Shown: positions 47,650 through 58,341 of the stretch, piece after piece
Numbering within the stretch: position 1 is the stretch's first letter
Layout: each line of letters opens with the position of its first letter
Source of the DNA: Neoechinorhynchus agilis
Lineage: Eukaryota > Acanthocephala
Assembly: GCA_051530055.1 (NCBI GenBank)
Contig: CM121342.1
Coordinates: 2,294,001-2,358,000, forward strand
Direction: 5' to 3'
Length of the DNA: 64,000 bases
The notes under the pieces: model-generated
Database searches by the model: none
Told to the model about the DNA's origin: nothing
Seen by the model: the letters and a program-made list of their open reading frames with translations, nothing else
Made by a program: the position numbers and the translations under genes

Positions 47650-49000
47650 AAAAGGTCATAGTTTTCTAAACAAAATTTTAGTCAATTTTTGCTGCAATTC
47701 TGAGCGGTCTGGTTCTTTTGCCCGGATTCAGACTCATTTGTTAACCATCTTTATAAAATACAGTATATAATCTTTATATAAAAAAATCGATTCTGAGAAT
47801 TGTCGTCTATGTATAAACGTGCCAACATTTAAGACATTTTCATCAGAGAGAAGTATATGTGTTTCTTTCAAATCGCAGATATTAATTATACGAACGAAGT
47901 TGTATTGGTCGTTTGGATACGAATCGGCCTCTGAAATTTTAAATTAATATAGGAGATAAGTTAAAAAGGAGATGCCGTTATCATCCAGGATAAAAAATAT
48001 TTTATTTAATAGAAATATTTCGCGATTGATCAGATTAATTTACAATGATTGACGCAGCTATGCTTCCTCTTTCGAAATATCTCAATAAAATATTTTCAGA
48101 CCGCCGAGGGGGTGATTATGATAACAACATCTGTAACTCTATCTGCCCCAGGGATTTTTTCTTAGTTTTAAGTGAGAAAATGCACAATTAAACAATTATC
48201 ATACGACTAAAGCACTAGTTTAATCTGTTAATAACATGATTTTTATAGCTAAAATCTGGAATGTTTCGTAAATCCTAAATTTTACGATTTACGACATTTT
48301 TGAACCGGTCAAACATCATCATCATAAACTGAAATCCCATGCGATCCATTTTGGCAAGGCACTCAATGTATGGATCGAAGCATTTGGCTATTTCGAGAAC
48401 ATGTTTATCCGGTAGATGCTTTGGCGGCTTTCCTATTTTCGTATATTTTTCGTATAGTTTATCCCTAGTTTTTAGAAGCTTAATGATTGTCTCCATCCTG
48501 ATATCGTTGCAATAACATCCTTCGTTTAACTTTATCAGATTAAGAAGGTTTCCAAAAATCCCATTGAAATATCGGAGCACATCATCGCGAACTGGAACGT
48601 CCTCTACAGCCGCCGTATTTATTACACTTTGAAGGTACGAGGACGGATCTGTTGCCATTGTAGTTTTAGAATTTGCCCCTGGGGCTTCCTGGTTCGAATG
48701 CCTTTTTAAGTATTCCATTTTTAGTTCCGTTTTCAAAGCATTTTGGTTTGAGGCTCGACCACAAGTGACTGTGAATGGATAGAGTAGAAAAGAAAGGATC
48801 ACGGTGAAGATAGAATGATACATCAATAAATACCTTGGTATAATCCTTTCTAGTATATAATTTGGAGATGTTAAATAGTTCGAAGATTGTGTACTAGCAA
48901 CTAAAAGATATATTGACTATAAACAAACTTAGTTTCCTATGGCAAGTATAATTCTGTAAACATCGAGTGAACGAAAATACACTGTGAATAAACAAAATGT
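47650..49000 (-). repeat. Composite repeat unit, copy E (class-2 flank)
   Basis: Inverted counterpart of 26.97-28.35 kb, including the 260-bp block shared only with copy C. It ends on the promoter side at '...cactgtgaataaacaaaatgtgga' near 49000. Confidence 0.85.
48275..48823 (-). CDS. Small secreted four-cysteine protein, copy E
   Basis: A 182-aa copy from ATG 48823, beginning MYHSIFTVILSFLLYPFTV. 'KRHSN' and 'MAT' place it with copy F; a private change gives SVINTAAVED, removing the NTT glycosylation motif. Cysteines and promoter-like region are intact. Confidence 0.8.
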   Translation of the reverse strand: MYHSIFTVILSFLLYPFTVTCGRASNQNALKTELKMEYLKRHSNQEAPGANSKTTMATDPSSYLQSVINTAAVEDVPVRDDVLRYFNGIFGNLLNLIKLNEGCYCNDIRMETIIKLLKTRDKLYEKYTKIGKPPKHLPDKHVLEIAKCFDPYIECLAKMDRMGFQFMMMMFDRFKNVVNRKI

Positions 49001-49040
49001 GGACTCTCAAAAGGGGAATATTTAAAAACTTACGAGTAAA

Positions 49041-49075
49041 CTGATGATGAAGAACCTGACAAGGTTCGAAACGTG
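49041..49075 (+). other. Hammerhead-ribozyme-like motif, degenerate
   Basis: Core CTGATGA at 49041, then a 5-bp stem GAACC/GGTTC with a 6-nt loop, then GAAACGTG. This is the arrangement of the small hammerhead variants known from Penelope-like elements. The base after GT is G where the active ribozyme needs A, C or U, so cleavage is unlikely. Confidence 0.4.
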
Positions 49076-49519
49076 TTTTTTAAATTATTTACCAGGTGAA
49101 GGCTTTTAAAAAGTAATCCTAGCTCTTGTAGCTTATTTATTTGCACATGCTTATTGTTTTATTTGTCAATAGTTACCTATCGCTTCATTCTTTTGTCATC
49201 TATAAGCACAGTAGTTAGAGGCTGAAGTAAAGTAGAAGCTGAGTTTGAGTGATCTCTTAGCTCCTCAATCCTTCATTTCCCTTAGATTACCTTAAAGAAC
49301 CAATAAGACATTTCCTTTTATTCTTTTCGCTCATTTTTCTAAAAAGGTCACGTATTTTATTATAAAGTTCTCCCTGTAATTCAATTGTTTTCCTATGAAA
49401 TTTTTGTAGCTTTAGGGCTAAAGCGACGTATTTTATAAATCGGTAAAATTATGTTTTTTTCACAAACAATCTACATACACAAAATTATACGTTAAATAGG
49501 GCCTTTTCAACCACACAAA

Positions 49520-49964
49520 ATGAACATTGCTGCGTCTCTTTTCGCATTATTGATTCTTAATAATGTGAAAACTCAAATTTCACCAGCCCTGTGCATAGTT
49601 TAACTGTTCATTTTATCAATCGTTTTGATAGAGTGAAAAGTTGAGCATAAATTGTACCACCGAAAACGATGACCGATGCACCTCTTTAAGCAATAAATGG
49701 CAATATTGGTCCAAATTCATCCTTTGTCGATATGGATGCGAGAAGGTCATATCTCAATTTTCCGATAAAAATTTGTCTGTTCAAAGAGGATGTATAAAAA
49801 TGGATCTTTCAAATGAAACAAATAATTGTTATCGACGAGATAATTTGCAAGTAGTGTGCTATTGCTTTACTCATCTATGCAATTCAGAAGTTTATACGTG
49901 TGCATTGAGTTTACTTCTTCTATGTACTATTTTAATATTGAACATTTTCCAAACTGGTTTTTAA
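49520..49964 (+). CDS. Ly6/uPAR-like GPI-anchored protein
   Basis: Exon 1, 49520-49597, gives a signal peptide (MNIAASLFALLILNNVKTQ) and ends SPALCI. A 34-nt GT..AG intron leads to exon 2, 49632-49964. The mature part has about ten cysteines in a three-finger pattern (INCTTENDDRC, FILCRYGCEK, RGCIKMD) ending in the diagnostic CYCFTHLCN, then a hydrophobic C-terminal tail (CALSLLLLCTILILNIF) typical of a GPI-anchor signal. Length, about 136 aa, suits the family. Likely an extracellular membrane-anchored adaptor or modulator; the partner is unknown. Stop at 49962-49964. Confidence 0.72.
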
Positions 49965-50329
49965 AATAAAATTTTAAGTGAAAACTAGGCATGGCTTTGA
50001 ATAAGAATAACAATGACATTGGTTAAAATTTTAAATCCCAACGCAATCACGCGTCAAATTTACAACAAATATTTCGTCTAAAAACTCGACTGGTCGTACC
50101 TAAGAAATTTCATGAGAACTGTGCATTAGCTAATACATAACAAAAAATTAATTCGACTAAATCGTAAATGGCCGAAACATCAATGATTTTTTATTTGTTT
50201 ATTTACTTCAATAACTGCAAAAATGAGACTAATAAAATTTGCGCATTTCTTAAAACTCATAATTACTCATTTCTAGAGATCAAATAACCTTTTTTATAGA
50301 TTGAACACTATTTCCATAATATCGTAACA
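49965..50329. other. AT-rich 3' flank, nothing recognised
   Basis: No gene or repeat is supported here. Confidence 0.4.
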
Positions 50330-50640
50330 CTTAAACAAACACTGAACATTTCAAAGTTTAAATTTTTGCATCTGGCTACTTTTCTCGCTGAACTTCTCAA
50401 TCTGAAGACACGCTGCGTCATACTAAGGGACAAATCCAGTTTAGTCGACAGTTTATTCGACGATTTCTCGAATCCGATTGTAAAGGAAAAATTCAAATAT
50501 CTCTTCATTGTATGTGATAAGAGTCGGATCGAGCGATAACTACTGCATTCTGCTGGATTGCCATTCGTTTTCCACATTGGCACAGTGTTATTAGGTCTCA
50601 AGTCAGTGGGCCTCCCTAGCATTGGGATCAATTTTCACAA
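50330..50640 (-). mobile_element. RTE-like LINE reverse-transcriptase fragment
   Basis: Minus-strand NTVPMWKTNGNPAECSSYR and IRLLSHTMKRYLNFSF match the RT block 'TVPIWKxKGxPxxCxxYRPIRLLSHxMK' of RTE-type LINEs. About 100 codons are preserved with frame damage. This is a different family from the local LINE. Confidence 0.7.
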
Positions 50641-51084
50641 CCATAAATCGGGTCGGGAAAAATTTGAAAGTAATCAAGAGCTACTTTATAAACTTCAATC
50701 GCAAGTTTAAAAAATGATTACATTTTCATCGCGATCGCTTTCCTTTTACAAACTATTTGACAATTCTATTAAAGTTCAATGGTATCATAGTAATCAAATT
50801 ATGATCCTTCCTTCATTTTGCGCCAGAAGTAATGATATTTAATCACTGAAAAATTCCAGAGACATCGCATAAAGGTCGGAACAATAATACAAAAATAAAT
50901 TTCTGAAGCGAACTTACACCTTCTAACAATATGATTTATGTCGGACCTCGACATATACACAATCAGTTGTTTTTTAACGAAGAAATTAAAATGATTTTAT
51001 TTTTAAAATCCGCTATTTCAGCACAATATTGTACGCCTTTATCAAGATCTAAAAAATCACGTGGAGGATGGAGCCTAAAGTCCG

Positions 51085-51560
51085 CCTAATTTCCCGGTCT
51101 ACCGTTTCCACTTGGCGGCCTTCTATGCAAAGAAAACAATGTGCCAGAAGTCAAAACAAAAAGCCTTCATAGGTGCACCATTCGTCGATGATGAGCTATT
51201 AACTACAATTAACAACCTGATCAAATTTACACCAAGAAAGCTAAGCAACTAAGCTCAACGGTGAAGAAACGCGAAGAACATCAAGGCAAAGGAGTGGTGT
51301 ACAAAATTACTTGCACCGAATGTGAAAAGTCGTTTGTGGGCCAAACCAACAATTTACAAAGGAGAATTAAATGCTCTAAGGAGAGGCACCGATGCCAGTT
51401 CCGCAATACTCAACCATTATGCACAACAAAGCAATTTCGTGGGCATTGACAACGCTACCATTTTGGCACGCAGTGAAACAATATGGGATCGTTTGATTAT
51501 GGAGGCAATGTTAAACCGCCAAGTGGAAACGGTTGAAGGGAAATTCCCCACGTGAATTTT
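51085..51560 (+). mobile_element. Penelope-like retroelement fragment with GIY-YIG endonuclease domain
   Basis: GVVYKITCTECEKSFVGQT is the GIY-YIG start of Penelope-like elements; in a shifted frame follows SAILNHYAQQSNFVGIDNAT and ILARSETIWDRLIMEAML, the conserved end of the domain. A 36-bp sequence around 51.09-51.13 kb is repeated inverted at 51.51-51.55 kb. No reverse transcriptase survives. Confidence 0.7.
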
Positions 51561-51769
51561 TAGAACTTGATAAATGCGTACAAGATTGTGCCTCCGAAAC
51601 AGTAGTATTTTAAAATAAAATAAATTTAATTTCTCCGTCAGAAAACAACCAATATGAACAGTTTAATCTTCAAAAAAATTCAAAATTTTTTAAATTTTTT
51701 TTAATCATAACATAATAAAGTACAAAGCGTGCAATCACCATCGTCAGCAAAATCTTATCTTCTCCTTTT

Positions 51770-53200
51770 CCTCGGCTGTCGCTATCACGCTAGCAACATT
51801 GCCTCTGTACTGCGCGCGAGATATTTTGTCGCAGGAATACACCTGCTCGTGCGTCGCCGGTCGTTTCTCTCAATTTCTTCGAGAGATCCTGGAGCAGAGT
51901 GAGTTCCGAGCTGCCAAGCGCTCCATACGTCTCTACTCCGAAGGGGACAAAATAGTGGGCCCTTGCTAATTCTCTATATTTTCGTACCTTCCTCCGTTCC
52001 GCTGCACTAGCTGCACCTCCAGCGATTTTGAGAAAGTACCGAATGTTGCTCACTGCGAGGGTGTCCACACACGTGACGATCTGGAGAAGGCATTTGCCCT
52101 CACACCACGGAAAGAGCGAAATTCCGTCAGGTCGACGACCGTCTAGTCGACAAAGATGGGCGGGTTCCAAGATGTTGGGGAAGTTCGCCGTTCTCAACGC
52201 CGGAGAAATTGCGTTATTGATTTCAGAATGGCGTGAGAACCTTCCTCCTGACCTTCTGCAAACGAGACCGTGTCGCCCGAAAGCATCAACCAAAGACCCA
52301 CATCGACAGCGATGGGGCGTGCATATCGGGAGACCAAGTCTTAAGGACACTGCGATCATCGTTACCTCATCAGTGAGAAGAGTTCCCACAGATGCCAGAG
52401 GAACAGCCTCCAACCACGCCCCAGATTCTCGTGTCGAAACTGCCAACAATCTAGCTCGGACGACCCATCGCGAGAACCTGAAAGTAGAGAGCTGTGAGCT
52501 CTCGCGACAAGAGGTCTGTCCCAGATCGACTGTCTGAGGCCATTCACGGGAACATGGTTAGCGCCTGTCTGCTGGCACCATTCTTCAACCGCCACCACAA
52601 AATCCCGGTCAAGACAAAACTTTTCCCTCAAAATGTTTTCGATACCAATAGGATCCCCTCAAACGATCCAAGAAAGGCCGGCAAAGCAAGGTCTACTAGT
52701 GCCCGAATTCCCAATCCCCCAGATGACACAGGCAAAGAAGCTTGTCGCCACGCCTCATCTGAGAGCTGGACATTTAAAATACGCTCGAGGCATGCCCTCA
52801 CCTTATCGTCCAGCTTTGCCAATCCTTTTTTGTGTTTGAAAAATGTTGCTGTGTGAACCTTGTACAATAATTTGGGGATGAAGAGCTCCTTCTTTATGAG
52901 AAATAACGCTTCATGAGCCGAGAGAGCGCTCACGCTATCGCACAGCAACGAAAGTTTCGGTATGATACGGCCGATCTCAGCTTCCACATTTGAATCAAAG
53001 ACGCGACTACCCAGGAAGCTGAGTTGCTCTGGAGTCACGAGTTTCAGACTTGGAGCTACGGCCTCGAACTCATCCATTAGGTCCTTGACTTTGGCGGCGT
53101 CTTCGATATTAAATACTAGAAGCTCACGGTGGTGGAGGCGGCATATCGAAATATATTCGACTTTGACGATTTCTCTCGGGTGTCGAAGACCAACCGAAAT
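51770..53200 (-). mobile_element. LINE, longest C-terminal fragment of the local family
   Basis: In 5'-3' minus order: LKLVTPEQLSFLGSRVFDSN and ALFLIKKELFIPKLLYKV (post-RT region, 53077-52628); GAWLEAVPLASVGTLLTDEV; the finger CRCGSLVDAFGRHGLVC; LEPAHLCRLDGRRPDG; CEGKCLLQIVTCVDTLA; YFVPFGVETYGALGSS. The tail with RPDG and VTCVD suggests a PD-(D/E)xK-like endonuclease. One frameshift near 52.5 kb separates the two long open blocks. 5' truncated; clade not assigned. Confidence 0.82.
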
Positions 53201-53540
53201 AATTACATATATAACTAACTATCCGAATGCAAATCTCAACGAAACGAGTAAACTAACGATCTTGGTATCTAGGAGATCATTATATTAAATGATTTGATTC
53301 AATATATTGGAAACATTACTAAATGGGATTTTTACCCATGTGCTGGATAAGCAAAACGGGCATTATTTCGCAATGTAAACGGGTTCATCTGACAGCGAAT
53401 TTTTGAAATTTCTTTGGAACTGAAATAAAGACGCAGATTGAATCATTTGACACATTTAACGATGAGTAATTACGGGTCGAAATTTCGATGATACACACGA
53501 GAAGCTAAATGACACTGCTTTTTCCATCTATTCTATCAAT

Positions 53541-54131
53541 ATGCCCTCGATAATAAGAACAGCAAGGAAATCATTTACCCTCATGAAACCCCTGAAGGGC
53601 AAATGCGAGGAATACTTCGACGAATTCGGTAAGGACAGTGCTAATGAACAAGCCTCGGATATAAGGACTCTAACACATCAAATCGAGACAGAACCAAAAC
53701 TTAGAGTATTCTTTGGTAGCCTCGAAGTTCCAAGTGACGGTTCCGTGTCGGCTAATCGAGCTTTTTATGCGCCTGAAATAGGTAACCTTCCAACCGGGAA
53801 CAAGTGGCCGATTTGTGTGATGATTTTGGATATTAGCACGATTGACGGCGATGGCGCCGTGCCACAATTGGTATGCTTATCGATAAATGGAAGACGATCT
53901 AAATTTGAATTTACTGGTAAAAATATTATCAAATATAGACCACCAATACGAAGATTGGGCACAAAACGCTACTGTATAATCGGATTTAATCAGTTGGATG
54001 GAGATGTAGACAACGTAAAGAAATTCAAGAAAAGATGCACTAAATACAATCGCTTTCGGTACCAAAAAGTTACGAACTATTTCAATTTCCAACCTGTGAG
54101 AGCAATGAAATTTTATGTGACGGATAAATAA
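53541..54131 (+). CDS. PEBP-like (phosphatidylethanolamine-binding protein family) protein, divergent
   Basis: A 196-aa intronless frame from ATG 53541 to TAA 54129-54131. No signal peptide. The C-terminal half resembles the PEBP fold: KWPICVMILDIS (cf. 'YTLVMVDPD'), YRPPIRRLGTKRYCIIGF (cf. 'Y.GPxPPxGTGxHRYVFLLF'), then a basic linker and PVRAMKFYVTDK (cf. 'PVAGNFYxAxWDD'). The ligand-site DPD..P and GxHR residues are not strictly kept, so ligand binding is doubtful. MRPL38-type or lineage-specific relatives are possible. Codon use looks genuine. Confidence 0.5.
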   Translation: MPSIIRTARKSFTLMKPLKGKCEEYFDEFGKDSANEQASDIRTLTHQIETEPKLRVFFGSLEVPSDGSVSANRAFYAPEIGNLPTGNKWPICVMILDISTIDGDGAVPQLVCLSINGRRSKFEFTGKNIIKYRPPIRRLGTKRYCIIGFNQLDGDVDNVKKFKKRCTKYNRFRYQKVTNYFNFQPVRAMKFYVTDK

Positions 54132-54564
54132 CGGAATAATTAAATGTTATTATTTGGGTTGCTTGTCAGGAGGTATCGCGTTAAAGACAATATTTCGACT
54201 AATTGAATCAGAGTCATTTTATCAATTCTATCTAAAAATTCATACAAAATTTGTCACATCGCACACCAAATGATTTTTTCGTTATGATTCGGAAACCAGG
54301 AATCGTCGACTCCGTAGGCGAAGGCATGTCTCAAAAATTAAAGTACTAAATTCAGAAATGTTTAAGAATTCGTCTTTAACAAAAGTTACTATTTGTCGCC
54401 AAAAATTTCTTGTTTTAAAATTGGTTATGGTGATAGCATTGTCGTATAGTTTTGAAACAACTAAACGATAAAAAACGATAGCAACTAAAATTTGTTAAAA
54501 TGTCGATATGTGAGGTACCGGGGAATGTGATTGGAATTATCGTTTAGGTCTACACCCGCAGTAA

Positions 54565-54690
54565 ATGATTATTTATTAAAAACGTTTCGAACCTCGTCGG
54601 ATTCATCATAATTTTGTTTTTTGGAATTATTGTTTTATTACTAACAAACAAACTGATGATGAGCCCGTCGAGGTTCGAAACGTCTTTAAT
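54565..54690. other. Inverted pair of Penelope-type hammerhead-like motifs
   Basis: On the + strand 54653-54684 has the full core CTGATGA, a 5-bp stem GAGCC/GGTTC with loop CGTCGA, and GAAACGTC, with AAA/TTT flanks able to start stem I. An inverted, core-degenerate counterpart lies at 54580-54610 ('aacgtttcgaacctcgtcgg'). Small hammerheads of this form, with an ACGU palindrome in place of stem III, are known from Penelope-like elements and cleave as dimers. Confidence 0.5.
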
Positions 54691-55082
54691 AAAATCTATT
54701 GTTTTCAGCAAACTACAATCAAGAATTAATTTAAAGCTCGTTGGCACTTTTAAAACCGAGCTTTTGTATCTAAAGTTCTCAAATCAAACCAAAATCTCAA
54801 GCCTATTTGTTTTTATTGTTTCTATGCGCAAAATATAGTGTTAAATCTACAACTTTAATGGCGCATTTTCTTTTCTACAAGAGGCAAAATTGTAGAGCAT
54901 AAAATTATTTCCATTTTTTGCATTCTTGTACAGGTAATTTTTTTATGTTTAACTTATGAAAATATGCTTTTTTCTAATCATTCTGAAATATAAAAATGCA
55001 CATTTTAATATTCACTCTTTGGCAGCATCATTAATAAAACAGTGTTGACCGCATCTAAAATCATTTTTTACAAAAATTGAGG

Positions 55083-57108
55083 ATGGTTGAACAATCCGCT
55101 GACTCGAAGTGGCTTAAACAAGTTAATATTCGTTTAATTTTTGACGATTTCTAGAAGTTACGGGCTAATCAGGACATCCCATCATCGCTTAAATCCGAAT
55201 TCATGTTTCGGTTGTTCAAAAGGTAAAAAAGGAATGAGGGTGAATGGTAGACTAAAGCAACCGTTACCGAGATTGCTAAAAGAATATTTTACATTGTGGT
55301 TAAAGCTCCTTTCTATTGTAATTCTATGTTTTTTAACATTGTTAAGGATCATAGAAAGTTGAAGTACCCTACTAAAGATTTCCCTATTGATAATATAACT
55401 ACGTTTTTATTATTTTGTTGTAAGAATAATTGCATTTATGAATTATCTTTAGACTCAGATTTTTTAAGCAATACATTTACATTAAAAGTTCACTTTTCCA
55501 TTTGTATCTTTTATGGAAGTGAATGACAAATAAGAGTTGACAAGCGATTCCACGAAGAAATTGTAAACTCACTGCTGATTCACTTGTGTTGCAGACTGCA
55601 GAAGTGCCTATAGCAACTTCTTTGAAGAAAAATCGCGCAGAGTCGTTTAAATGGTACATTTTGTTGACGATGATAATACTCAATACTCGTTTACGCCGGT
55701 GATCGTATTTACATTTCTGGGATTTATACTTCAGCGATATGCTACGAGTACACCCGTGATCACTTTCGATATCTCTCAATATCTTTCTCAAGGTCTTACG
55801 ATTTTCGGTGCCGTTTTATTAATGGCTAATGTGATTGTGATTCCCTTGTATTACATTGCTCAAGCCAAAGCAATGTTGCGAGTGCCAAAATGGATTAAAA
55901 TATTAATGGGAGCTGGATTGTTAGCCGGATATTTGGCTGCTTCGTCCTATTTATGTTATCCTGGTAATACATCGACGGGATCAGCGCTGATTGCAGTTCG
56001 TTTGGGCGGATGTGTCATTTGTATGTTGATAACGTCCAAGTATATATCATTTTATAAGTTCTGTTTTGAAAGCGATAAAGTACCAGTGATTGGTTTTAAA
56101 CATTTTATACAAGAGACCGTCATTATGGTATAGTTATATGTTTTACTGATATTTTAGAGACTTATTTACGAACTTAGTAAGTTCCCTCATGCTCGCTTTA
56201 TTTGACAGAAAAGCTGTTTTACCATCATGCGTTGAAATTTTGCTTCGTATATTTTAATTTTTCACTTCCTATATTCCTTTTTTTTTATTTTCGACGTTCT
56301 CTTTAGCGCATTGTGCCAAGAACATTTTAGACGTTTTTGGAGTCGAAAATAAACCAAATAACGACCACACGGTGGGGCTAATTTTTATTTAGAATCGATT
56401 TCCTTGACGATCCTTTGTGTTATGTTCACAATGTATGATCCATGGCTGTATTTCAATCCACCTAAACGAATGTTTTACAAAGTGCGCCCCTTGATGGTAT
56501 TCCGATGCTTTAGTGAACTTTTGTTCCTCATTGCGTTCAATACTATTCTAGTTGGTGACTGGATAATGCCAATTTTGACAGATCATTTCATTAAATTTTC
56601 TAAAAACGATATTTTGCCGCTGTTAATCGTTACATGCCGTATTTCCCTCTTCGCTCCAACGTTTCATATTTCCCTATTCTATCTGTCCTTTCAACCGATG
56701 CTTAATCTAATGGCCGAATTCACTGGACTTCTTGAACGTGAATTCTATTACGATTGGTGGAATTACGACGATCTAATGCATTATTGGCATAGATGGAATC
56801 AACCAGTCCATAGGTATTTAAAGAAGATGATATACATTCCGATGGTAAAGAAGCGCGGGTATCACGTATTGATTGCAACCGAAGCGGTTTTCCTCACTTC
56901 GGGTATCATCCACGAAGCACCCTTCGCTGTCTGTTTCGTAGAACCAACTTACGGATTTGTGGGATTTCTCGCGATTAGCCCGTTCCTTGCCATGGTGGCC
57001 AATAAGATTAAAAGCTGGAATCGGCCGTTTATGAAACTGCTTTTCCGGCTTGGCATGTGTTGGGGTGTAGCCGGAACATTCATCCACTACGACATGCTTT
57101 ATTTTTAA
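55083..57108 (+). CDS. SOAT-like membrane-bound O-acyltransferase, copy 1
   Basis: An MBOAT family enzyme of the sterol O-acyltransferase type, an ER multipass protein that transfers fatty acyl from acyl-CoA to a sterol or related alcohol. A likely N-terminal exon pair is 55083-55121 (MVEQSADSKWLKQ) and 55155-55221. The main N-half is 55651-56126 (FTPVIVFTFLGFILQRY and several hydrophobic helices) and the C-half about 56404-57108. The C-half has MYDPWLYFNPPKR, FYYDWWN (the acyl-CoA-binding FYxDWWN motif), WNQPVHRYLKK, the catalytic His in SGIIHEAPFAVC and a terminal FIHYDMLYF. Junctions between the blocks are not resolved. HEA replaces the usual HEY. A second gene lies 1.2 kb downstream in the same orientation. 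Confidence 0.78.
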
Positions 57109-57514
57109 AAATAAACGCATCTCTTGGATATTGATTGTGATACATTGCAACTGTATCCTTTTTATATTTCCTGTTCATTAATTAGAATCTATACCGTTGG
57201 CCCGAATATAACGACGAACTTTATCAAAAGATTTCGATCTCTAGTTTTGCGTCGAAATGCGCGTTTGAACTTCTTTATATTAGACCCACTATCGCCTTTT
57301 GACACATTTTATGGACAACTTGACATTCTATAAGTTTTGTTTTAAGGCCTAGCTAATAATTGGGAATGGGATAGGTGCGACCTTTTAGATACCCATTATT
57401 TTGCAATAATAACGCGCTCAAAGTAGAGGAATCACGTACCTTTGGATCCTCGCAAACATTCACGATCTGATAGGTTCCTTAAATGTGGCTGTTTATTTTA
57501 GAGTGGATGATGGT

Positions 57515-57790
57515 TGCGCTTGTAAGGTTGGTCTTTTCTCAGGTTCGTTTCAAATTATGATATCCGAGAAGATTCGGCAACATGGAAAAAGGAGTGCGAG
57601 GTCAAGGGAGGATGAGACGAATTAGGATTACGAGTGTTGCGCTCGTTTGAAATGATGAATAAAATGTGGTAGAAATTGTGGCGGTAGGGTTGATCAGCGT
57701 TTTGATCGTTTGTTGAAAATCTTATGAAGGCATTCGGTGAGAGGGGAAAGTCAACTTTGCAAATCGACGGATTTGAGATTTGGATATGTT
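57515..57790 (-). mobile_element. Fold-back MITE, copy 2 (partial)
   Basis: 'gcgcttgtaaggttggtctt' and the following 250 bp are the reverse complement of the core and one inner arm of the 5.34-5.80 kb element ('gagaagattcggcaacatgg', 'attaggattacgagtgttgc'). The other arm is not visible, so it is incomplete or fused to other sequence. It lies between the two acyltransferase genes. Confidence 0.75.
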
Positions 57791-58341
57791 GCAAAAGACG
57801 GGATAGCCGTAGGTTGGGGAGGGTTATTTGTAGAGATCGGGCTAAGAGACTCCCAAATGTCGGAGGCGTTTGAGGAGATAATTTTTGAAGGTGATGAGTT
57901 TGAGGAGAAAGTGTAATGTGTGAGCGCCTTTTCAGGTTTGATTGAAATTGGAGATCCAGAATTATGATAGATGTGACTGGTTGGATGTCATTTGGAAGCT
58001 CGGGGAGGAAATGGGGTTGTGGGAGAGTGAGGGATCAACTCGAAGCATTCAGAGAAGTTCAAGTAGAGTTGAGACGAATCTCGGATAACTGAGCAATATC
58101 ACCAAACAACCAAGCTACTTATCCGAGTTTTTAAAGACAAAACGGCCAAACCTAACGTTACCTATCTCTGTTAAGACTCAGCTTCTTCGACGAATAACGA
58201 CAGTTAGTTCTGTTATAGTCAGTTCAAACTGAAAAAGTATGATAATGTATTGTTCTCACTTGAATTCCATGAATCACTCGCATCGCAATTGACGATACGC
58301 TGACTTTCACAGGCGAACTTCCCTCTCAAGCGTTTGGTAAG

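Noticed and set aside
47435-47659. Bacterial gene in the GC-rich island
   Set aside because: Open frames exist but none matched a family I could name; composition alone is not enough, so kept only as a compositional finding.
49041-51560. One long Penelope-like element running from the hammerhead-like motif to the GIY-YIG domain
   Set aside because: A host Ly6-like gene and an RTE fragment lie between them, so they are separate remnants.
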